Origin: Linnemannia hyalina
Lineage: Eukaryota; Mortierellomycota; Mortierellomycetes; Mortierellales; Mortierellaceae
DNA length: 64,000 nucleotides
Direction of reading: 5' to 3'
NCBI GenBank assembly: GCA_019671135.1
Contig: JAHRHY010000005.1
Span: 868,001 to 932,000, forward strand
The notes beneath the pieces are model-generated. The model saw only the letters and a program-made list of their open reading frames with translations. It was not told the DNA's origin and did no database searches. Positions 55,652 through 64,000 of the stretch are shown piece by piece; within the stretch, counting starts at the first letter, position 1; the number at the start of each line of letters is the position of its first letter. The position numbers were made by a program, and so were the translations under genes.

Positions 55652-57381
55652 AAGGATAATAGTAATAAGGATTGCTGAGTGTGCGGGAGGGTGTTGTTGG
55701 GGGCAAGGTGTGAAAGGGAGTGAAATAGAGAGCAAAGAGAGGAAGAACGGGAACAAGGTCAAGTGAAGTGCAAAGAGCACTCAACGCACTCAGGTACTGT
55801 GAGCGTCATCGTCCTTCACTAGTGCCAAGTGACTGCTCGCTCGGTCCACTCACCCATGGTCGACTTCTTCTGCCTTAAACTTCTTGCTATGGTTTGCACT
55901 TTTCCAAGCACCTTGTGCTTCATGTCATGAACAAATTGTACTACTCCACTCATTGGATTTCATCATCCACTCTCTTCTTCTTGCTCTATTCTTCTTCTGA
56001 GCTAAGGATAGCTACCAAGGGATCTGACAATTCATTTTGCTCGCAAGAAGGAGAGTTAGAGCAAAAATTGGAAACAACGGACGTGAACTGAATGAAGTAC
56101 AAAAGAGGGGAGGAACAACAGAAAACAGCATTTTGCGCACAGAGACAGGCACTAACATGACATCCACCCCCTTGAACTCCTCGTTTATTTAACTCACGCA
56201 GAACGTCAATTACGCTACAATGCAGTTCATACAATAAGCGACGACGACAGTGTTCCATTTTACATGACAGTGCCACCCAGTCTCTCCTTCCCGCCTCGTC
56301 GTGTTCTTGCCAGGTTGGCTCTGGGAAACAACAATTGGCTACTCTGGGTGTCCGCCATCGTATTTTACTCAATCGATCGATGGTTGCGCGGAGTTTTGAC
56401 ATCTTCCTTTTTTTGTCGTCCATGTTCAAGGCCATAAATGAGGGTCGAGTAAGAGAGATGCATGACTAAAGATATGCGGCCTCGTTGTTGGAGATTGAGA
56501 TCCTCGTCTGAGGGCATTTCATCTCAAATATAGCCATTGCTTTCACCTAGGGCATCAGCATGCTTTGCCAACTATGCCGTTCGCCTCTTGAAGAGTGCGG
56601 TATTAAGAGAGAGAAAAAATAAAGCGATGTCATGAACCTTCTTTTTGCAGCAATGTACGCGGCATAGGAGCAACGGCAAGAGCAGAGCAAAAAAAGAAAC
56701 AAAGAAGAAAAAACGCCGAGCGAGAAGGATGTACATGTGTACATGAACATGCACACGGTCAGCTCACGACGAATGCAGCCCGCAAGCATAACTGGCATAA
56801 AGAGACAACAAAGAACGCCACAAGAGCAAAAGAATGGACTTATGGTACATGAGTTTAGATTGCCTAGGCCAGAGTGGTAAGAATCGGTGTCACCAAGTGA
56901 AGCTAGTCGTCAGAAAAATAAAAGAAAAATCCCTCATGTCGCACTGCTTCCATTCGTCCTCGTTGTTTTCTTTTTTTCATTCAAGAAAACGAAAAAGAAA
57001 TCGCGCAGAGTTCTTTTCTGCTAACTTTCTCTGGAGTATGCTTCTACGGTGCACCGTTCCAATGCATGTTTTGTGCCTGAATGATAATGAGACTGAGGCA
57101 GGTCCAGGGGGTGGATCATCAGCCAGCCCTTGCTAATCGTCAATGATATGAGGCCTTTTCTTGCAAGTGTTGACAACCCCTTCTTCCATAAATACTGTTC
57201 ACTCCCCTCGAGCATCGTCAAAGCAATGCAAGCAACCCTTCTCTCCTTCTCTCTCCTGCTTGACCTTCAACCTTGACTTCACTTTCCCCTCCCTCTCATT
57301 TACTCTCTATTTCAACCTTTGTACCCTATTTCTCCAACAAAAAAATACGTTTCACCGTCTCACTCTTCCTCTCCTTCAATC
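55652..57381. other. Divergent intergenic region between PEP4 and the type IIC ATPase
   Basis: Apart from one uncertain minus-strand frame (55986-56435, separate entry) no gene is supported. The PEP4 side is purine-rich on the plus strand at 55655-55760. The ATPase side is CT-rich at about 57225-57380, with a weak TATA-like CATAAATA near 57187. Confidence 0.55.
55986..56435 (-). CDS. Uncertain 149-codon open frame, unknown product
   Basis: The ATG at 56435 opens a frame whose first 85 residues look protein-like: a basic N-terminus (MALNMDDKKRKMSKLRATID), then CFPEPTWQEHDEAGRRDWVA and a helical stretch rich in Cys, Leu and Arg (LYELHCSVIDVLRELNKRG). The last 60 residues are Cys/Ser/Phe-rich and less convincing, so a splice site near codon 90 is possible. 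No family is recognised and there is no CT-rich leader on its strand. It may be a young gene, a remnant or chance. Confidence 0.25.
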   Translation of the reverse strand: MALNMDDKKRKMSKLRATIDRLSKIRWRTPRVANCCFPEPTWQEHDEAGRRDWVALSCKMEHCRRRLLYELHCSVIDVLRELNKRGVQGGGCHVSACLCAQNAVFCCSSPLLYFIQFTSVVSNFCSNSPSCEQNELSDPLVAILSSEEE

Positions 57382-60300
57382 ATGACCCATGATAAAGAGA
57401 ATAGAAAGTCTCTCGCCCTGGTGCGCACCCAGACCATGGAGCGAGCCCAGGGTAACGCAGCCCCCATCGAGTTCCGCACACTCTCCATCCACGTCACCGA
57501 GACCCACCGCTCTGGCAAGAACGGTGGCATGCCCGCCTACGGCAAGGAAAGGGACGCCAAGCCCTCAAGGTTCTGGAAAAGCAAGAAGAATGAGGATGAG
57601 CTGGTGACCGAGACCGACTTTTTCTCTACCGCTGACTTTCACAAGCTGTCCGAGTCCGAGATCAACCTGCGCTTCAATTCCGATCCCACAAGAGGCCTGA
57701 CCCAACCCGAGGCCGGTCGACGACTCAAGGTCAATGGCCTTAATACCCTGGACTCGCCCAAACCAAACTACGTCAAGATGATCTTCGGCTACACCTTTGG
57801 CGGCTTCTGCTCCATCCTATGGGTCGGTGTCATCACCTTCCTCATCTGCTGGCAGCCTCCTCTCTCACCCACACCTAATGTCACCAACCTCGCCCTCGCC
57901 ATCCTTGTTGTAAGTATTTTTGAGCAAACTTGTTTTTTTAAGAACTGCCGTCATCCCCCTGTTCACCTATCTTAACCTTGGCTTGCTTCTTTTCTTCTCC
58001 AATGCAACAACAATAGCTATTTGTTATTATCCTTCAGGCCGGTTTCTCCGCCTTCCAAGATTTTTCGACTGCCAAGGTCATGTCGTCGATCCTTGACATG
58101 ATCCCTGCTGACTGCCATGTCATTCGCGATGGTCAACTTGTCAAGATCCCTGCCTCTGGTCTGGTCGTCGGTGACCGCGTCCACCTTTCGCTTGGTAACA
58201 AGGTCCCGGCCGATCTCCGCCTCCTTCAGGCATCCAGCGATACCCGTTTTGACCGTGCTGTTCTCACTGGTGAGAGTGAGGCCATTGAGGCTAGCACAAC
58301 CGCGACGGACGACAACTTTTTGGAGTCCAAGAATATTGCGTTTATGGGTACGCATGTTGTCCAGGGGTCGTGTGTGGGTGTTGTCATCCTGAAGGGCAAC
58401 GACACGTTGATGGGCCGCATCAACAAGCTGACGACTGGCCGCAAGCCCAAGAAGACGATCATTCAAAGGGAGATCACGCGGTTTATCCAGATTATCATCT
58501 CCTTGACGGTCGCACTCATCCTGATCATCACCATCGCCTGGCTGGCCTGGCTGCACCGCGTCTACCCCGACTTTATGAACCTCGCCACTTTGCTTGTCAC
58601 CCTCATGGGCTGTGTCATCGCTTTCATCCCCGAAGGTAAATAGTGCTCTGTGCTGACAATCGATCGTGCATGCATGCATGTCATCCAACCTTGGTTTTGT
58701 TTGTTCCATGTACTCAGTCGCGTTTATTGCCTTTGCATTTGTGATATGAATTAGGTGTGCCTATCTGCATCTCGCTGACATTGCTCATGATTGCCCGCAG
58801 AATGAGCGAGAACAACATCCTGCCAAAGTCACTCAGCACAGTCGAGACCCTGGGTTGTGTCAACGTCATTTGCTCCGACAAGACCGGTACACTCACCGAG
58901 AACAAGATGCACATCAGTAACGTCGCCTTCCTCGATTACGAATCCACTCCATCCGAGGTCGCCGCCAACATAGCCAAGGGTCTCCAGAACGTCAACCAAT
59001 TGCCCCAGCCCGGTGATGACCACCTCTCCCTATCACTCCGCCAACTCCAGCTTGCCACTCTGCTCTGCAACAATGCCAAGTTTGACCCCGAGACAATGAA
59101 GTTGCCTCTTGCCGAGCGCAGGGTCCTCGGTGATGCTACGGACAGTGCTCTCTTGCGATTCGCCCACCAGGTTTCCGATACCAGTGCCCTCGCCCCCAGC
59201 TTTGAGCGCACCTTTGAGATCCCCTTCAACTCTCGCAACAAATGGATGATGACAGCCCACCAGGGCTCGCGCGCCAACCCTCAAGTGATCAAGACCCTCT
59301 TTGGTTCCAACATCATGGACGCCAACAACACTGCCGCCAACGAAAAGGACGACATGCTTGTCTTTGTCAAGGGTGCTCCTGATATCCTCTTGCCCTATTG
59401 CAGCTCTTTCTGGTCAGCCACTACCAAAGATGGACCCCAGCCTCTCACTCCTGAATGGGCTGCTGAGCTCACTCGCATTCAGCAGACATGGTCTCGCGGT
59501 GGCAAGCGTGTCTTGATGCTCTGCAAGGGTCGTTACAGTCCTTACTTGGCCCAGCACAACCTCTCCATGGCTGGCTCATCGACCTCGAACGCTATTCAAG
59601 AAGAGTTGACTCGCCAGGGTCTCCAGGAGCTCTGTATTCTCGGTCTCGTCGGTATTATGGATCCTCCTCGCCCAGAGATTAAGGACACCATCCGTGCTTG
59701 CCGTGGTGCCGGTGCTCGCTTCTTCATGGTCACCGGCGACTTTGGTCTGACTGCCACCGCCATTGCAAAGCAAATCGGCTTGTTTTCGACTGAGCGTGAG
59801 CCCCACACATATGAAAACATCATGGACCCCACCCTGAACGCATCGAGCAATGGATACGAGAAGACACACTTTGACGATGCCAGCAGTCTCCAGCAAGCCG
59901 AGGTCGGTCGCCCTCGCTTCCGTGAGGGTACCTCTCTTGTTCTCACTGGATCAGATCTTGCCAGGATGAGTCCTGGCGAGTGGGACATTGTATGCGCCTA
60001 CGAAGAAATTGTCTTCGCTCGCACCTCGCCCGAACAAAAGCTGAGGATTGTGACCGAGTTCCAGCATCGCGATGGAGTGGTTGCTGTCACGGGTGATGGT
60101 GTTAACGATGCCCCTGCTCTCAAGGCTGCCGATGTTGGTGTTGCTATTGTCTCTGGTTCGGATGTCGCCATCGAGGCTGCCGACTTGATCTTGCTGGGTG
60201 GATTTGATGCGATCCCTGAGGCAATCCGTCTTGGTCGTCTTGCCTTCCAGAACTTGCAAAAGGTCATTGGCTACTTGCTACCTGCTGGATCCTGGTCTGA

Positions 60301-61110
60301 GGTCTGGCCTGTCCTGATCAATGTCTTCCTCGGTGCCCCCTTGAGTCTCTCGTCCTTCCTGATGGTCATCGTCTGCTGCTTCACTGATGGTATGTCGCTT
60401 GGATATATTTTTCTCTGCAAACGTGCATTCATCCTTGTCCATGTTGCTAACCCGTCGCTGCTTCTCCCTAATCTTATTTCTTAGCCTTCCCTTGCACTGC
60501 GTTGGTCATGGAACAAGAAGAATTCGACCTCCTCTCCCTCAAGCCCCGTAACTCGAAGAAGGAACATTTGATCACCCTCAAGATCTACGCACAGTCATAC
60601 TTCTTCATTGGCAGCACTATGACCTTCTTCTGCAACATGTTTTTCTTCCTCTATCTAAAGGAATTCACCGGCGTCGGATTCTCAGACCTGGTCTTCACTT
60701 TCGGGAACTTGCCCGAGGAGAAACTCGCCGCCCGGGGGATCTCATTGGAAAAGTTCAACGGATACTATGTCAACACTGCCCAGTGTGTCTGCTTCGTTAC
60801 ACTTGTGATCCTGCAGTGGGGCAACATTCTCTCGGTCCGCAATCGTCGCATGTCGATCCTCCAGGCTGACCCCTTCCGTAAGCAGCGTCGCAACCTCTGG
60901 CTCTTCTTGGGTATCCTCGCCTCGTTCCTGGTCGCCGTCCTTGTCACAGAGACGCCCGGTATTCAGGAGATCATGTTGACCAACTCTGTCCCGATCAAGT
61001 ACTGGTTGCTGCCCTTGCCCTGCGCACTGTTTATTATTATCGCGGATGATATGCGCAAGCTCATTGTTAGGGTTTTCCCTAAAAGCTTCCTTGCTAGGAT
61101 AGCCTGGTGA
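57382..61110 (+). CDS. Type IIC (Na,K-ATPase alpha-like) P-type cation ATPase
   Basis: Model: exons 57382-57909, 58017-58635, 58755-60389 and 60485-61110, 1135 aa. The order FHKLSESEINLRFNSDPTRG, FGGFCSILWVGVITFLICW, VLTGESEAIEAS, CVIAFIPEGVPICISL (TM4), LSTVETLGCVNVICSDKTGT (Asp424), VFVKGAPDILLPYC, VAVTGDGVNDAPALKAADVG and the C-terminal VMEQEEFDLLSLKPRN (compare ExxEADxxxxxPRN) places it in type IIC. By eye the TM6 motif DLGTD reads CFTD with Cys923 in place of the first Asp; the second Asp (927) is kept. In TM5 the Glu is kept, but the preceding Ser-Asn pair is not. The ion carried is thus uncertain (Na+, K+ or H+). Fungi lack the animal beta subunit. It is expected in the plasma membrane or an endomembrane. 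Confidence 0.92.
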
Positions 61111-62278
61111 TCGAGTTGTTGGTTCTTTACTTTACTTTACCATGTTTCGTCATTTACCCCCAACTCTTTTCTTTCGTTTTCTCTCACGCTCATTGTCCCC
61201 ATTGCCTCCATGCCACTCCATGCCCATTGTTATGAAACCATATTCCTAATAAACAACGATCTGATAGCGTTTTTTTCCATTTTGGATCATTGCAACTGCG
61301 CTGTGCCGGTTTCCATGTATTCTTTTTGACTTTTCTTACATTTTTTTCAACCCACACTTGTTTATGGTTGATCAGCGCCTACGTACATACATTCCCATCC
61401 ATCTGTCCATCCAGTAATCGATCATCGAAAACAAAAAAGATGCAGAAAAAAAAGAAAGAGGGCAGCGGGAGACCAAGACTTATAACCCGCACCGCATTTC
61501 GCCCAATGCTCTTCCTCTTCATCATGCAGTCCATCCCATCAAGTGTAACGCGTTCTTTTTTGTGTTATGTGTTGTGTGTCACTTTGGGATGACGGATAAT
61601 TTCTGCCGGTAGAGAGGAAAATAACCAAAAGAGGCTAATTGGGATTTCAAACCGTGAATGGAGGCCCGGACGCTCACTTGGCCGAAGCGGGCTGTGTGGG
61701 AGAGGAGAAAAGCCGTGGAGAATAAATTTGGAGTGCAGGGTACGGTCCATGCACCCTGTTGCAAAGAGAGGGGGTGAAAATTACATATCGGTGAGCACAG
61801 TTATGTCAATTGGAGGGTGTTTGACCATTTTCCAATGGTGGGAGGAGAGAAGTCAAAAAATAGTACCTCGATCATGATCGAAACGTACTTGCCTTTCTGC
61901 TTTTCATTGTTCACTCTTATTGTCACTGTGGGCTCAATCTATTGTTGTACCGCCCCACAAAAAAAAAATGCATAAAAAGGGTTTGTTCACTCCCACATTT
62001 TTTTTCCTCTCTATACTTCATCCTCTTCTCTTTTCTTCCCTTTGCTTACTTGCAAGTGAGCAACAGCCTTCGCCCTCCCACCCCGCCTCTCGATCACAAC
62101 AGATATCAGCAACTAGTTAGCATTACCCTCAATTACCACCCAGCCATCATCACCCCCAAACCCCTTGAGTTACGCTCGGATCCTTTTTCTTTCTCGGCTC
62201 GCTTGACAGCTGGATTTTTCTTCCACCTAAACAACCGGTCATCCCAATAACAACAACATAATCAAAGCAACGACAACA
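61111..62278. other. Intergenic region upstream of the P450 gene
   Basis: No gene supported. The 3' flank of the ATPase contains AATAAA at about 61248-61253. A TATA-like CATAAAAAG at about 61971-61979 precedes a CT-rich leader running to the P450 start. Confidence 0.6.
61971..61979 (+). promoter_or_regulatory. TATA-like element of the P450 gene
   Basis: CATAAAAAG about 300 nt before the P450 ATG, directly upstream of the pyrimidine-rich leader. It is a weak match judged on position and context only. Confidence 0.3.
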
Positions 62279-64000
62279 ATGTCCTCAGCAGTAGCAACCT
62301 CGAGTTTGTCCACCGCGGCCATCGTCCAAGTCCTGAAGCAGCTCTTGACACGATCCAATATCGCCAAGGTCCTCGGCACCTACCTGGTCTACCTCACGCT
62401 CAAGTACCGCAATACCGCATATGGTGTCCGTACTCGCACAGATCTTCCTGGTCCCATGGGCCTCCCCTTCCTCGGAAACACCTACCAGATGGTCTTGCCC
62501 CGCAACGAGCTTCTCCAGCGACAAACCGCCAACCATGAGAAGTATGGTCCCATCTACACGATGACCATTCCCGGTGTTGGGCGTATTGTCAATATCTTGG
62601 ATCCCGATATGATCGACCATGTGCTTCGTGTAAACTTTTGGGCGTATGAGAAGGGTCCTTTCTTGCGCACCCAACTCGGACCACTTGTCGGTGGAGGTAA
62701 ATCATTACAAGGCTTTTTTTTGCATTGGTTGGTTACCTGTATCTTCACCGACACACATGCTTGTATTTTTACAGGGTACTAACACTCGTGTGCACTTCCT
62801 TTTTCTGAACAGGAATCTTTGGCGCGGATGGACATCAATGGAAGTGGCAGCGCAAATTGGCCTCACACATCTTCAACGTCAAGAGCTTCAGGTCCTACAC
62901 AAGCACCGTCTTTTGCAAGGAAGCCGACTTGGTCATTGACTACCTCAACACTAAGGCCGATCGCGGAGAGGTCGTGGATCTGCAGGATGTCTTCTACAAG
63001 TACACCCTGGGTATGATTATTTGTACATTTGTAATAATACTAAGGTGTCATAATGAGCAAAGCAAGGAGGCATTAGCTAATTCAATTGCATGCAATTATT
63101 TGCCGAATAGATTCGTTTGGAGAGATTGCATTCGGACAGTCATTCGGATGCCTCGACAAACCTGGAGAGGAAGTCCCCTTCGCAGCAGCATTCGACCGCC
63201 TCAATCAAACCCTTTCCGAACGATTCCTCTCACCCATGTTCAGCATCATCTCCTGGTACAAGGGCCACGTCAACACCATCAACCGCGACAGCAAGATCGT
63301 CAGCGATTTCACATACGAGATCATCCGACAGCGCCGCGAGGAAGGTCACAGTAAGGATCACAAGGACCTCATGCAGTTGTTCATGGAGGCTCAGGACGAG
63401 AACGGCGAGGCGCTCACGGACGAGATGCTCAAGGACACGATGAACAACTTTATTCTGGCTGGTCGTGACACTACAGCCCAAGCACTCTCCTGGATGTTCT
63501 ATCTGATCCACCGCGACTCCGCCGACAAGACTGTGTTGCAGAGTCTCAGAGACGAGACGGAGCAAGTTCTTCAAGGCACCCTCCCAACATACGAGTCGAC
63601 CAAGCAGCAAAAGTTTGCTGAGGCTTGCTTCTATGAGGCCCTGAGATTGTACCCCTCGGTGCCCAAGAACATAAAGACCTGTGTTGAGGACGATATCTTG
63701 CCAGGTGGTATCCCTATTTACAAGGGTGAGAGAATCGGATGGAGTTCGTATGCTATGGGCCGCAGCACGGCTGTCTGGGGACCTGATGCCAAGGAGTACA
63801 AGCCTGAGCGCTGGCTTTCTGGCGAGAAGCCTTCTCAGTCCAAGTTTGTTTCCTTCCACCTTGGACCACGCACATGGTAATTCTTGGTTCTCGGGTAAAA
63901 TTTCAATGCGTTGTGATGGTGTTTGTTGATCAATTCTCTGACAATGTTGCTTCCTCGTTTGCTTCTTACTGTTCTAGCTTGGGTCAAGCGTTCGCTACGA
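62279..64000 (+). CDS. Cytochrome P450, CYP52/CYP4-clan-like, cut by right edge
   Basis: Model: exons 62279-62696, 62813-63010, 63111-63876 and 63978 to the edge, giving 468 residues so far; introns are phase 1, 1 and 2. An N-terminal hydrophobic segment anchors it in the ER (VLGTYLVYLTLKY), followed by a proline hinge (TDLPGPMGLPFLGNTY). Helix C has GADGHQWKWQRKL, the I helix AGRDTTAQALSW (oxygen activation), the K helix EALRLYP (ExxR), and then PERW. The heme loop FHLGPRTCLGQAF is completed across the last intron (Cys461 codon TG|C), which confirms that splice. It resembles fungal fatty-acid/alkane omega-hydroxylases by eye. The substrate is not proven. About 50 residues are missing to the right. 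Confidence 0.94.

Noticed and set aside
58017..58709. 230-codon minus-strand frame
   Set aside because: Antisense to exon 2 of the type IIC ATPase, with no features of its own.

Overview
This window is nuclear DNA of a filamentous fungus. The genes are split by short introns (about 75-300 nt) with GTAAGT-like donors and TAG/CAG acceptors, coding exons are GC-rich at third positions, 5' flanks are strongly pyrimidine-rich on the coding strand, and products such as Pep4, Nsp1, She9/Mdm33, Pmc1 and a YAT-type permease are typical of fungi. Poly-Gln/His-rich regulators, a type IIC (Na,K-ATPase-like) pump and the intron style suggest an early-diverging lineage, perhaps Mortierellomycotina. That placement is an inference from memory of such genomes, not a search result.

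Layout. 1-2750: two minus-strand genes, a poly-Gln protein cut by the left edge and a protein whose C-terminus resembles a PARP catalytic domain. 2751-5169: low-complexity divergent promoter region. 5170-7202: Kelch-repeat membrane protein. 7203-14882: 7.7 kb with no supported gene. 14883-17613: Yap-type bZIP factor without any cysteine. 17614-21563: possible gene remnants, a tRNA-Gly(GCC), an interrupted reading frame, and BUD32 (KEOPS kinase) in five exons. 21760-24049: nucleoporin Nsp1/Nup62. 24636-26715: She9/Mdm33 mitochondrial inner-membrane protein. 27901-31713: Pmc1-type vacuolar Ca2+-ATPase. 32753-34318: C2H2 zinc-finger factor. 35037-35261: small protein with a mitochondrial-like N-terminus. 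35262-42856: second gene-poor stretch of 7.6 kb, with a diverged tandem repeat. 42857-44020: unknown low-complexity protein. 47044-49687: CDK-like kinase with large acidic inserts. 51260-53378: amino-acid permease. 53815-55651: vacuolar aspartyl protease Pep4. 57382-61110: type IIC P-type ATPase. 62279-end: cytochrome P450, cut by the right edge.

There is no gene cluster with an obvious common pathway. Most genes are housekeeping or membrane functions: ion pumps, vacuole, nuclear pore, mitochondrion, tRNA modification. The two long gene-poor stretches lie immediately upstream of genes for low-complexity proteins, a bZIP factor and an unknown His/Gln/Ser-rich protein. Those genes may have long regulatory regions or unannotated transcripts. 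The observations I rate highest are: (i) a reading frame starting 11 nt after the BUD32 stop and continuing for 154 codons with one in-frame TAA; (ii) the PARP-like gene with WHAA where HGT is expected; (iii) the cysteine-free Yap-type bZIP; (iv) the type IIC ATPase with changed cation-site residues.

Exon coordinates were worked out by hand from reading frame, splice consensus and family similarity. No alignment, search or transcript evidence was available.
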